This document shows, one piece after another, positions 16,490-24,780 of a DNA stretch of 26,172 nt; positions within the stretch are counted from its first letter, which is position 1, and every line of letters starts with the position of its first letter. The DNA lies in contig JABXJU010000035.1 in assembly GCA_013375405.1 (NCBI GenBank), positions 1-26,172 of the forward strand, in the 5' to 3' direction. The notes beneath the pieces are model-generated. The model saw only the letters and a list, made by a program, of their open reading frames with translations, was not told the origin of the DNA and did no database searches. The DNA is from Candidatus Helarchaeota archaeon (GTDB taxonomy: Archaea; Asgardarchaeota; Lokiarchaeia; Helarchaeales; HEL-GB-A). The translations under genes were made by a program, and so were the position numbers.

Positions 16490-16624
16490 TTTTTCAAAAT
16501 AAACATCATAAATGCTTAAGAACTTTTCTTATATAAAGGAAAGAGGGGAATTAAAATTGATAGCGAGAAAAAAGCTAAAAGAGTATGATAGTTTTCCTAA
16601 TAAAAAAATTAAAATTTAAAATTG

Positions 16625-16639
16625 TTATATATTTTTTAA
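16625..16639 (+). promoter_or_regulatory. TATA-like box upstream of the surface protein gene
   Basis: TTATATATTTTTTAA is centred about 26 bases before 16655-16660, which would give a short leader carrying the AGGAG at 16662-16666. It supports a separate promoter for the surface protein gene and the start chosen for it. Confidence 0.45.
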
Positions 16640-16661
16640 TTCAAAAATAGAAAAAAAGAGC

Positions 16662-16666
16662 AGGAG
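16662..16666 (+). promoter_or_regulatory. Shine-Dalgarno site pointing to an ATT start
   Basis: AGGAG is nine bases before ATT at 16676-16678. No ATG, GTG or TTG in the surface protein frame lies between the in-frame stop (16673-16675) and GTG at 16724. The site therefore decides the start in favour of ATT. Confidence 0.55.
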
Positions 16667-16675
16667 TTAATTTAA

Positions 16676-19600
16676 ATTAGTAAATGTGAAGTTAGATCTT
16701 CCCGAATACTAAGTTTCTTCTTAGTGATTTTGGTGGTTACTTCTCTCTTTTCGAATGTTATATATTTTTTGTTTGTAAATTCCCCTATTAATGCTAATTC
16801 ACCCCTATCCGAAGAAAAACGCTCTACTCTATCAATAAAATCACCCGTGATCACAGAGAATATCACGAGTAATTCAATGGAAATAATTCACGGTAATCTC
16901 ATATATGCTGATTTGATCCAAAATCCAGACTTTCTCTCCAATAGCAGTTGGTCCTTTACCAATAGTTCCAACATCACATCCCAGTGGTCCTCAGGAGGAA
17001 ACAATGCGTGGCTTCATCACCAAAGTAGTGCATCCCCTGATCTTAGCTTCGTTAACACCACGAATCTCGCCGAGAATGTTACCTTAATTACTCATAGGGA
17101 TACCCAAAATGATTACACAGATACACATAGTTTGAGTAGTCCTAGTTTTAGAATTGAGGAAGGCGGTCCAACTGATATTTATAACATTGAAGCTAAGTTC
17201 GCCTTTCATTCCAACCTCTCAGACATCAATTACATAGAAATAAACATGTACGGGAGGAGAACAGGCGACTCCTTCGCATGGCAAATTTATAATTATCTTG
17301 ATAGCTCATGGGAATTGCTAAATACTATTGCTTCCTCCACTTATCAATGGTTGAATAGTACACGAACTCAAAATCCTCTGGATTACGAGTATGTAAATAT
17401 ACAGGGGAATATTAGGCTCCGCGTTTATGATGATGATGGGTGGGATGATCAGCGTGATGATGTAGATTTTGATTACATTGAAGTTAAAACAAACGGCACC
17501 AGTGGAACTCTCAAAGCATTCGATCAAATTGCCTCTATCAATCAGACATTTACCAAAGAGTTCACGACCGAACAATCCCCTCTGAAACAAACAACGCTAT
17601 TATGGGAAGGTTTTGAAAGTGCATCTTTCTTAACCAATGGGTGGAACGCGCAGCCCGGCAGCGGCATACTGGATATTACAACGACTACCCCCTACAACGG
17701 CAGTTATTGTGCGCATTTTGCTGGTAATAGTCAAACGGCGCAATCTAATCTAACAAAAACCTTTAACCTAAGTGGGCTATTCAACGCAAGTTTATCATTT
17801 CATCTTACTCTTGAGAGTTTAGAGGCTACTGATTTCCTTTACCTCGATATTTATGATGGTACATGGCATTATCAGGTAAGATCCTATACAGGGAATTTTG
17901 GATATCAACTTGAAACAGTCAATCTTTATAATTACAGTCACATTGATGGATTCCAAATTCGATTTCGAGGATATATGAGTCATGATTCTGGTGATAACGT
18001 GAGGCTCGATGATGTCGTTGTCTCAGCCGATTATTCAACAAATCCCTCGGTTCTTCTGAACTTCAGTTATCGAATTGAGCAGGTATTGAATGTGTATTTA
18101 TTTGAATTACGAGTCCGACTTTGGGATTCCACACAGCTCTTAGGAACGTTATGGAGTACACAAGTTACCAAAACAAGTAGTATCATAAATATAAGTGCGG
18201 ATATTAGCAATAAATTGTCAGCTGTGGAAACCTACAACATTAGTTTTGAGGTGTATGCCCAAGTTTCGACCCCTCAGCTAGTAAATTTTTCTGTTCATTA
18301 TGATAATATTTATATAATTTGCCAGAACATTACAGACGGCTCGATACTGCACTATCTCACAAACAAAAAGGACAATAAAATCCTCAAATTCGTCCCGCTC
18401 GATCAGGGATTGGATATACGATTCAATTTTACTGTTCTAGAAGGAAATATGACCTTACACACTTTTTATCAAGCGCCAGTACCTATTACCGTTTGGATCT
18501 TCAATTTCTCCTCTTCTTCATGGATTAATCTTACTAATATACAATCCCTGACCTTCAATTGGATGAATAAGTCCCATATTGAAAATTTTCACTATGTTGA
18601 GGATAGCACTCATACGCTTAGCTTAAGGTATACAAACAGTTCTGGAGCCACAAGCGATCAACTCTTAATCGACTATCATTCATTAACGGTTCTTACTTAT
18701 CCGTCCATATTAACACATGTACAGACAAGTCCACAGGAAGTCCAGCCTGGGCAAGAAATAATAGCTCAGGTAAATTTTACTGCCCTCTCTTTAAATAGAC
18801 AGATAGAGGGCGCAACTATTCTGACGAATTATACGGAAGATCAATATATTGTTCAAGACCTTCAAAATGGGTTATATAATATCACATTTTACACCGATTT
18901 AGCAACCCCAGGGCGAAAACAGATTCAAATAATAGCTATTAGAGAGGGATTCGAGAATGGAACTGCATCAACTTCCTTCAATCTTACAGGATTTCCCTCA
19001 GAACTCCGTTTTATTTCTGGAGTTACACTCTTAGCCGAAGGATATTGGGCAGATCCTGCTCCTTTTCCAGACGACCAGACCAAAGAAATCCAGGTTTATT
19101 TTAATGGCACGTTTGGAGGGCTTGATGGGGCCATTATTCAAGCACGACTGAACATAACTGACCAATTAATGCCATACGAGGATTTAGGGAATACTATTGG
19201 ACATGCTTTCGATGGGTATTATAATATTACTTTAGATACTAGCAGCCTTCATGATGGCCAAATAGGACGTGTAGATATTGCAGCAGGTGCTGAAGGATAT
19301 TCTGTGGCTCATTTGAATTTTACATTTCAAGTGTTAAAAATACCTTTTAATTACCTCCTACTTGAAACAGATACTGAGAACCTTACCGTGTATGAGGGCG
19401 AAAGTATCCGAATTGGTGCATCGTTCAAAGATCTATTCCATGACAGGGTTCTATTTAGTAATCCCAGTGAAGGCAACCTTACTTGGCGGATTAATTCTTC
19501 CGGTGCAAGCGATTTCCATTTAATGGACCAACTGTTGACCGTTTATATTGCGGATATTGCATTGCCCCAATATAACGTCACTGCTGGAATATTTAACCTT

Positions 19601-20224
19601 ACTATTGAAACTAGGGCCTCTATAGATTATGAAAATGTCTCAATAGATATTCGATTAGAAGTTTTACCGAAAGAGAAGGTAATACTTGAACTATACAATA
19701 TCCCGGCTGAAATTTTAAGCGGAAAAAGTTTAACAATTACTGCCAAGCTGTATTATACAGATATATCAAATCTCACTTTGACAGAGGCAACAATTAGATT
19801 TACTATAGGTGATGCTGAAAAATTTGCAATTACTGACAATAATGGAATTGCAGAAATAACTTATGATATGCCAAAGGGGGAGGTGCTTCTAACAATAACT
19901 GCTTCTTACGAGGGTGCAGCCTCTATCAGCCCAGCTAATGATACAACTACCATTCAAATCATCACAATCAGGACAATTATTTGGCGATATTCACCTATTT
20001 GGCTTCCTATTCTCCTAACCCTCGCCGTTATATTAGGGATTCGCCTCAATAAAAGAATCATCCGTTTGACCAAATTCCAAAAGGAAATACATAAGGTTAA
20101 GGAAAAAATAGTCAAAAAAATGAGGATTGGAAATGTTCCCCAGCCTACACGGGAAGCCCTGATTTCAGAATTATTCGAAGAACAACTTTCACAATTTAAA
20201 ATCCCACAAAGTAGAAAAAATTGA
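16676..20224 (+). CDS. Large secreted surface protein, C-terminally membrane-anchored
   Basis: A 1182-residue protein read from ATT at 16676. The first 16 residues beyond the nearest GTG restore a normal signal peptide: basic residues K3, R7 and R10, then a hydrophobic core (about 11-34). The ectodomain is rich in Ser, Thr, Asn and beta-strand sequence, with dozens of N-x-S/T sequons. It repeats jelly-roll-like modules, for example a WEGFES...LDDVVV segment, with Ig/bacterial-adhesin-like beta-sandwich modules further on. One transmembrane helix (about 1104-1124) is followed by a basic 58-residue cytoplasmic tail (KRIIRLTKFQKEIHKVKEK start). It could be an adhesin, S-layer-associated protein or receptor. 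The next gene starts 9 bases after this stop, so the pair is coupled. Confidence 0.85.
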   Translation: MSKCEVRSSRILSFFLVILVVTSLFSNVIYFLFVNSPINANSPLSEEKRSTLSIKSPVITENITSNSMEIIHGNLIYADLIQNPDFLSNSSWSFTNSSNITSQWSSGGNNAWLHHQSSASPDLSFVNTTNLAENVTLITHRDTQNDYTDTHSLSSPSFRIEEGGPTDIYNIEAKFAFHSNLSDINYIEINMYGRRTGDSFAWQIYNYLDSSWELLNTIASSTYQWLNSTRTQNPLDYEYVNIQGNIRLRVYDDDGWDDQRDDVDFDYIEVKTNGTSGTLKAFDQIASINQTFTKEFTTEQSPLKQTTLLWEGFESASFLTNGWNAQPGSGILDITTTTPYNGSYCAHFAGNSQTAQSNLTKTFNLSGLFNASLSFHLTLESLEATDFLYLDIYDGTWHYQVRSYTGNFGYQLETVNLYNYSHIDGFQIRFRGYMSHDSGDNVRLDDVVVSADYSTNPSVLLNFSYRIEQVLNVYLFELRVRLWDSTQLLGTLWSTQVTKTSSIINISADISNKLSAVETYNISFEVYAQVSTPQLVNFSVHYDNIYIICQNITDGSILHYLTNKKDNKILKFVPLDQGLDIRFNFTVLEGNMTLHTFYQAPVPITVWIFNFSSSSWINLTNIQSLTFNWMNKSHIENFHYVEDSTHTLSLRYTNSSGATSDQLLIDYHSLTVLTYPSILTHVQTSPQEVQPGQEIIAQVNFTALSLNRQIEGATILTNYTEDQYIVQDLQNGLYNITFYTDLATPGRKQIQIIAIREGFENGTASTSFNLTGFPSELRFISGVTLLAEGYWADPAPFPDDQTKEIQVYFNGTFGGLDGAIIQARLNITDQLMPYEDLGNTIGHAFDGYYNITLDTSSLHDGQIGRVDIAAGAEGYSVAHLNFTFQVLKIPFNYLLLETDTENLTVYEGESIRIGASFKDLFHDRVLFSNPSEGNLTWRINSSGASDFHLMDQLLTVYIADIALPQYNVTAGIFNLTIETRASIDYENVSIDIRLEVLPKEKVILELYNIPAEILSGKSLTITAKLYYTDISNLTLTEATIRFTIGDAEKFAITDNNGIAEITYDMPKGEVLLTITASYEGAASISPANDTTTIQIITIRTIIWRYSPIWLPILLTLAVILGIRLNKRIIRLTKFQKEIHKVKEKIVKKMRIGNVPQPTREALISELFEEQLSQFKIPQSRKN

Positions 20225-20232
20225 GGATTTTT

Positions 20233-21195
20233 ATGGCTAAGATGAAAAAACTTTATGTAGTCTGTAAATTATGTAATAAACAGCTTACAATTGAAGTATC
20301 AGAAGATATTGCTAAAGATCGTGACTATTATCCTTTTGAGTACATTGACATTCATGGTGACCCAGAACATGCATTAATGTTGTTTTTGGATCAGAATCTA
20401 GCAGTCCGTGAAGCAATAGCCTATAGAGATTTAAGAATTGTAAAACAAAAAGGGAACCAATATAAGAATCTCATAAGAATGTCAGAAATTGACTCTTTCG
20501 AATCAATTTATACAGATCCTGTTCGCCTGCAGCTTTTCATGCGTCTGACAGAAGGTCCCCAGACAGAAGATGATTTAATAGAAATGTTAACCAAGAATGA
20601 AGGATTTATCGAAGCTGAGTTCAACATGGTAATGCTTCCTCTAATTAAGACGGGATTAGTGAAGACTAGCTGGCTTCAGGATAGTTTTCAAATGGTTTAT
20701 TTTCTAATTAAAGATTTTATGGTGTTAAGAACTCCAACCAAGTTGACAACTGATTTATTTTTACACGATGACCGATTCAAATCCGATAGTGGAATGTTCT
20801 TTATAAGTTTGAACGAATCTTTAGCGAATCACAAGCAGAGAGTTCTATCGGGGAAAGACGCTCGTATTGAGGAGACCCGTCATTGTTTAGAAGTTCGGTG
20901 CCAATTAAAATATTTCCGGATCTTTAATTTGTTATGGAATGGGCCTCGAACCTTCGAAGAATTAAAAAGTGAAGTTGATAGAAAGCATCTTCAAGAATTA
21001 ATCGAGATGGGATTCGTCGCCGAGATTAAAACTAAAACTGATACATATTACGCTTTGCTGACTGACATCAAAATCAAAAAATTCACACCTAAATACCTGA
21101 TCAATGATATCGCTCAAAAACTAGAAAAAAATGAGATAACCCGAGAAATGGCATTGAACCATTTGGACTTTTTATTTGAGGCTGATGCAAAATGA
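20233..21195 (+). CDS. Winged-helix-type regulator with N-terminal CxxC domain
   Basis: A 320-residue soluble protein. The N-terminus has one CxxC (11-14) in a domain ending in IHGDPEHALMLFLDQN-like sequence with an invariant-looking AVRE. I have the impression such domains recur in Asgard proteins, but I cannot check this. Two winged-helix-like regions follow (about 95-165 and 215-275: RLQLFMRLTEGPQTEDDL and FRIFNLLWNGPRTFEEL). I chose ATG at 20233 because GAGG at 20223-20226 lies six bases upstream; a TTG at 20221 overlaps the previous stop. The ribosome site overlaps the surface protein stop, so the two are coupled and this may read out that protein's state or control its gene. Confidence 0.7.
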   Translation: MAKMKKLYVVCKLCNKQLTIEVSEDIAKDRDYYPFEYIDIHGDPEHALMLFLDQNLAVREAIAYRDLRIVKQKGNQYKNLIRMSEIDSFESIYTDPVRLQLFMRLTEGPQTEDDLIEMLTKNEGFIEAEFNMVMLPLIKTGLVKTSWLQDSFQMVYFLIKDFMVLRTPTKLTTDLFLHDDRFKSDSGMFFISLNESLANHKQRVLSGKDARIEETRHCLEVRCQLKYFRIFNLLWNGPRTFEELKSEVDRKHLQELIEMGFVAEIKTKTDTYYALLTDIKIKKFTPKYLINDIAQKLEKNEITREMALNHLDFLFEADAK

Positions 21196-21316
21196 TTTCC
21201 AAATATTCCCTTGTTTTAGGAGTGGATTCTTTAAGTCGCATTAAATGGATGTATAGTTAAAGCAATAATTTCAAATAATATTTAATAATTAGAAAAAAAA
21301 TATAAGACAACTGGTA

Positions 21317-21323
21317 AAGGTGA
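21317..21323 (+). promoter_or_regulatory. Shine-Dalgarno site pointing to a second ATT start
   Basis: AAGGTGA ends six bases before ATT at 21330-21332. Its TGA is also the last in-frame stop (21321-21323) before the GTPase frame. There is no ATG, GTG or TTG in frame until after the GTPase P-loop and G3 motif. Confidence 0.55.
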
Positions 21324-21329
21324 AATAAT

Positions 21330-22295
21330 ATTCCATTAGGAACATTCGTATATAAAATCGCAATAGGGGGAGACGGTGGAATCGGGAAAACAACTCTTGC
21401 CAAGGTTTTTTGTGATTCTCCCTATATTAATCAAATTCAAACGATAGGCGTTGACATACATATAAAAACTGTACAAATCAACGGAGTCGATGGAAGACTG
21501 CAAATTTGGGACCTCAGTGGGCAAGAACAATTTAGATTTATGCTTCCAGATTTTTTTAAGAATGCTAATGGTATCTTACTTGGCTTTGAAGTCCACCGAA
21601 TCCAATCCTTTCAAAACCTCGGAAAATGGATAACAATGTTCAAATTGTCTCAATCTCAAACTCCAATTGTTCTAGTTGGTACAAAATTAGATTTGGGCTA
21701 CCATCCAACTTTAACTCGAGAAATGGTCATGAATTATGTCAGTGAATTCAACCTAGTAGGATACGCAGAAACCTCTGCCAAAGAAAATATTAATGTAGAA
21801 CTCCCATTCAGGAAAATTTTAGAACACATAAAAGGATTTCAACCTGGAACTGTTCCAATTGGATTCTTGTCTGAAAAAGATCAACAACGAACCGTTGAAT
21901 GGCCAGTTGAATCCCCAGTAAAGCATTCAGCCTCAACCGCTATTTTAGAAGTACCTGCTGCGGGATCCCTACCCGTTCCCCAGGTTCTCTCGCAAGAATC
22001 CCCGCCTATTTCAAAGCTACCTCCATCAAATCTATCATCTCCTCAAATACATGAAGATAAATTCAATTCAGCACTTGATTTTTTGAGCACCTTTGATAGT
22101 GGGAAACCTCCAGAGCCTCAAGCAACTCCTTTAGAGCAGCCCATTGAAAATGCGCGGAATATTATAGAAATTTCGCAGACGGACAGTCATCTCACACGAT
22201 GTCCGCACTGCAATTCTCCCTTTAGAGAATCTCAAATTCAATTAAGGCGTGTAGGAAGGAAAGTGATCTGTCATAATTGCTTAAAAATCGTTTAA
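21330..22295 (+). CDS. Ras-like GTPase with proline-rich linker and C-terminal zinc ribbon
   Basis: A 321-residue protein read from ATT at 21330; the first in-frame ATG (21540) is inside the G domain and cannot be the start. G motifs are GDGGIGKT (14-21), TIGVD (Thr38), WDLSGQ (Asp61, Gln65), TKLD (118-121) and TSAK (148-151). The G domain ends near 185. A Pro/Ser-rich linker follows, then a zinc ribbon with C291-x2-C294 and C314-x2-C317 at the very C-terminus. It is closest to the GTPase parts at 13778 and 15764. The zinc ribbon suggests nucleic-acid or protein binding. There is no lipid anchor, so it is likely cytosolic. It is 134 bases downstream of the regulator gene. Confidence 0.85.
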   Translation: MPLGTFVYKIAIGGDGGIGKTTLAKVFCDSPYINQIQTIGVDIHIKTVQINGVDGRLQIWDLSGQEQFRFMLPDFFKNANGILLGFEVHRIQSFQNLGKWITMFKLSQSQTPIVLVGTKLDLGYHPTLTREMVMNYVSEFNLVGYAETSAKENINVELPFRKILEHIKGFQPGTVPIGFLSEKDQQRTVEWPVESPVKHSASTAILEVPAAGSLPVPQVLSQESPPISKLPPSNLSSPQIHEDKFNSALDFLSTFDSGKPPEPQATPLEQPIENARNIIEISQTDSHLTRCPHCNSPFRESQIQLRRVGRKVICHNCLKIV

Positions 22296-22456
22296 AATCC
22301 TAAGGTACATTAGAGATCTTGGCGTTTCAGATTGAATAATATACAATTCCATTGATTTATTAGATTTTCCAACAAATAATTCAAATTCATGTTGAAATCT
22401 TTAGATGTTAGTAACAAAAAGGGATTTGAATATTTTTAACGATTTTCGCTCTATTA

Positions 22457-22513
22457 GAATACTTTTTATCATATTAGAATACCTTTCTCCTCTCATGGGG
22501 GAAAAGTGTTTTA
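22457..22513. repeat. 20-base-period repeat pair plus inverted copy, related to 15165-15311
   Basis: TATTAGAATAC occurs at 22453-22463 and again, 20 bases later, at 22473-22483; the units are 22457-22476 and 22477-22496. At 22494-22510, the reverse complement reads AACACTTTTCCCCCATG, matching the core of the left array (ACACTTCTCCCCAT). Same period, same core and similar flanks make a common origin or common binding protein likely. Confidence 0.55.
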
Positions 22514-22611
22514 GAAATTGTTAAATTCTATTCAAAATCTATATCTTTACTAATTTATACCATTAAAAAAAATTCAAAGAAAAACGAATATAACAGACTC
22601 AGTCTTAAGAA

Positions 22612-22696
22612 AAGTGAAAGGTGCTGCCCCTTTATTGTGTTTGAACCCCCCGCCCCTCTTCTGATTTTCATTCTTAGTTTGGGGCAGTACCCACTT
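22612..22696 (+). ncRNA. Candidate structured RNA element
   Basis: GTGCTGCCCC (22621-22630) pairs with GGGGCAGTAC (22681-22690), ten pairs with one G-U wobble. Outside it AAGTG (22612-22616) pairs with CACTT (22692-22696) across a small bulge. The 50-base interior is C/T-rich. In such AT-rich DNA a 15-pair GC-containing stem stands out. Strand and class are unknown: it could be a small RNA, a leader element, or a terminator-like structure. No tRNA or known riboswitch core is evident. Confidence 0.4.
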
Positions 22697-22777
22697 ATTT
22701 CTTCATAGCGGTATTTAAGATATTTCTTGGTAATATACTCTTATCTTTAACCCCCCCCTTCTTTATCTACTCTTTCT

Positions 22778-22808
22778 GTTAGACAGATTTTTATTCATCG
22801 CGTCTAAC
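22778..22808. repeat. Short inverted repeat upstream of deoxyhypusine synthase
   Basis: GTTAGAC (22778-22784) and GTCTAAC (22802-22808) are perfect reverse complements around a 17-base loop, about 70 bases before the synthase start. It could be a regulatory site or a hairpin in the leader. Significance is modest. Confidence 0.3.
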
Positions 22809-22879
22809 AAGATTTTAGCCAATTATTATATAATTTTATTAAATAATGAGAGATTAAAAGTGAAGAGCAGTTGAATAAG

Positions 22880-23845
22880 ATGAAGTTAGAAGAAATTCGT
22901 CATGTGAAAGTAACGCCAGAGATGACCCTTAACCAATTAATAGAGGAAATGCGCGTTGGAGCTGGATTTGGAGCAAAGCATCTGGCCCGCGCTGTCGATA
23001 TCTTCATGGATATGGTTAAAGATAAGGATTGTACTATCTTCTTAACAGTAGCGGGAGCCATGGTACCAGGCGGCATGAAGCAAGTCTTGATAGATTTCCT
23101 TGAATTAGGGGTTGTTGATGCATTAATTGTGACAGGTGCGACTTTAACCCATGATTTGATAGAAGCCTTTGGCTATAAACACTTTCATGGAAGCGCAATT
23201 GCTGATGATGAAGCTCTCAGCAAAGAAGGATTAAATCGGATTTATAATGTCTTACTTCCTAACGAGGCCTATGTAAAATTTGAAGAAAAAATTCAAACAC
23301 TCTTAGATAAAGCTTCTAAAGCAGAGTTATTGTGTTCTGAATTCCTAACATACCTCGGCAACCAACTTTCAGATAAACCATCGATAATGAAAATAGCTGC
23401 AAAACGAAATATTCCAATCTTTTGCCCTGCTATTGCAGATTCGATACTAGGGTTTCAAATCTGGATGTACAACCAAACGCATCCATTAAAAGTGGATATT
23501 TTAGGAGATCAAAAACGTATTATCGACATTGCCTACGAATCTAAACGAAAAGGAGCACTCATTATTGGTGGCGGCACTCCAAAACATTACGTTGCGATGG
23601 CAATGCAAGTAACATCAAAAGGATTAGATTATGCGATCCAAATTACGACGGATAGACCAGAACCTGGCGGCGTCAGTGGGGCAAGCTTACAGGAGGCAAT
23701 TTCATGGAAAAAAGTCGATGCAAAAGCTAAATATGTCGATGTCATTTGTGACGCAACAATTGCGCTTCCTATCATGTTAGGGGCAATTTCTAATCGAATG
23801 AAATCAATATCACGTGAAAATAAAGTTTTTCCAGTTTATAAATAA
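22880..23845 (+). CDS. dys: Deoxyhypusine synthase
   Basis: A 321-residue enzyme from ATG at 22880 (a TTG at 22871 would add three residues; neither has a strong ribosome site). It transfers the aminobutyl group of spermidine, with NAD, to a Lys of translation factor aIF5A, the first step of hypusine formation. Family blocks are clear: LTVAGAMVPGG, TGATLTHD, FCPAIADS, IIGGGTPKH, and the catalytic region GASLQEAISWKK, whose second Lys (278) aligns with the Lys that forms the enzyme-substrate imine. Length is normal for archaeal forms. It converges with the agmatinase gene 27 bases away. The two belong to one pathway: agmatine to putrescine to spermidine to hypusine. Confidence 0.93.
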   Translation: MKLEEIRHVKVTPEMTLNQLIEEMRVGAGFGAKHLARAVDIFMDMVKDKDCTIFLTVAGAMVPGGMKQVLIDFLELGVVDALIVTGATLTHDLIEAFGYKHFHGSAIADDEALSKEGLNRIYNVLLPNEAYVKFEEKIQTLLDKASKAELLCSEFLTYLGNQLSDKPSIMKIAAKRNIPIFCPAIADSILGFQIWMYNQTHPLKVDILGDQKRIIDIAYESKRKGALIIGGGTPKHYVAMAMQVTSKGLDYAIQITTDRPEPGGVSGASLQEAISWKKVDAKAKYVDVICDATIALPIMLGAISNRMKSISRENKVFPVYK

Positions 23846-23871
23846 ATCAATATCTTTCAAAGAAGTACATT

Positions 23872-24780
23872 TTACTTTTGCATATTCTGTATAATGAACC
23901 CAAGGAATTCCATAATAATTCGTGCAGCTGTAATCGCTGTAATTTCTGATGAGTCGAACGGGGGACAAACTTCAACTACATCAAAACCTACTACCTGAAA
24001 ATATTGGGTAAGAATTTGAAGACAGTTCCAGAGTTGGCGATAGCTTAATCCTCCAGGGATCGGATAACCCGTTCCAGGTGCGTAACATGGATCTAGCACA
24101 TCGATATCTATGGAGACATACACGTGGTCAATTCCTCGTTCCTGAAACGATTGAAATTTCTGAAGAAGATTCGATTCTAAATTCTCTTGAGAAATTGTAT
24201 ATGATGACAAAGGCGTGATCGCGTTCTTATTCAGAAACTCTGCTTCTTCATAATCTATGTCCCGGGCACCAATATATAGTAAGTCAGTTTTATCGAAAGC
24301 TGGCAAGTCCAGAATTCGCCGGAAAACAGTACAATGTTTATATTGTTCCTTATACAGCCACTTATCATAGAGGTCAACATGAGCATCAAAGACAATAAGG
24401 GCAAATTTTGAAGGGCATGATTTAGCGAGTTCGCGAATAACTGGAAACGTGATAAAATGATCACCCCCTAATGTAATAGGAATAGGGGGATTAGCTGTTC
24501 TTAAAGATAATATGTTTGAAATGGTTTCTTCAATTGATGTCATAGTCTTGTCAATTAGTGTTGAATAGACTTCAATATCGCCTATATCAACAATTTTCTT
24601 TTGGAAAATATCAGTCCCCAACTCAGTCAAAAGCGAGAAATAATGGAACGCTTTTCGGATTGCCACAGGCCCCTCTTTAGCCCCAGCACGCGGACTGGTA
24701 CTCGTTGCTTCAAAGGGTACTCCGAGGATTACGAAATCGATGTCATTTGGAAGATCTTTTTTACTACCTTTTTCAAACAT
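23872..24780 (-). CDS. speB: Agmatinase (ureohydrolase family)
   Basis: A 302-residue Mn-dependent ureohydrolase. Metal ligands are visible as GGDH (His108), DAHVDLYD (Asp132, His134, Asp136) and SIDIDVLDP (Asp225, Asp227), followed by PGTGYP. Length and motif spacing fit agmatinase rather than arginase (no arginase N-terminal signature), and placement next to deoxyhypusine synthase supports agmatine to putrescine plus urea. Formiminoglutamase or guanidino-acid hydrolase activity cannot be excluded from sequence. The ATG start (24778-24780) has GAGGGG about ten bases upstream and AGGAGGT further away at 24800-24806. The gene is convergent with the synthase. Confidence 0.88.
   Translation of the reverse strand: MFEKGSKKDLPNDIDFVILGVPFEATSTSPRAGAKEGPVAIRKAFHYFSLLTELGTDIFQKKIVDIGDIEVYSTLIDKTMTSIEETISNILSLRTANPPIPITLGGDHFITFPVIRELAKSCPSKFALIVFDAHVDLYDKWLYKEQYKHCTVFRRILDLPAFDKTDLLYIGARDIDYEEAEFLNKNAITPLSSYTISQENLESNLLQKFQSFQERGIDHVYVSIDIDVLDPCYAPGTGYPIPGGLSYRQLWNCLQILTQYFQVVGFDVVEVCPPFDSSEITAITAARIIMEFLGFIIQNMQK

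Larger units (their letters stand above)
22296..22870. other. Intergenic region with repeats and a structured GC-rich element
   Basis: These 575 bases between the GTPase-zinc-ribbon gene and deoxyhypusine synthase hold no convincing reading frame. They contain 20-base-period repeats (22457-22513), a long stem element (22612-22696), a run of eight C residues at 22751-22758, and a small inverted repeat (22778-22808). A TATA-like ATTTTATTAAATA lies near 22833 ahead of deoxyhypusine synthase. Confidence 0.6.

Noticed and set aside
16724..20224. Surface protein starting at GTG 16724
   Set aside because: It would lose the basic n-region of the signal peptide and has no ribosome site, whereas ATT at 16676 has AGGAG nine bases upstream.
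21540..22295. Short GTPase starting at the ATG at 21540
   Set aside because: It would lack the P-loop and the G3 motif, which are intact in frame just upstream; the true start must be earlier.
22640..22680. tRNA-like T-arm (TTTGAACCCC)
   Set aside because: The flanking bases do not form the T stem, and no acceptor, D or anticodon arms can be drawn.
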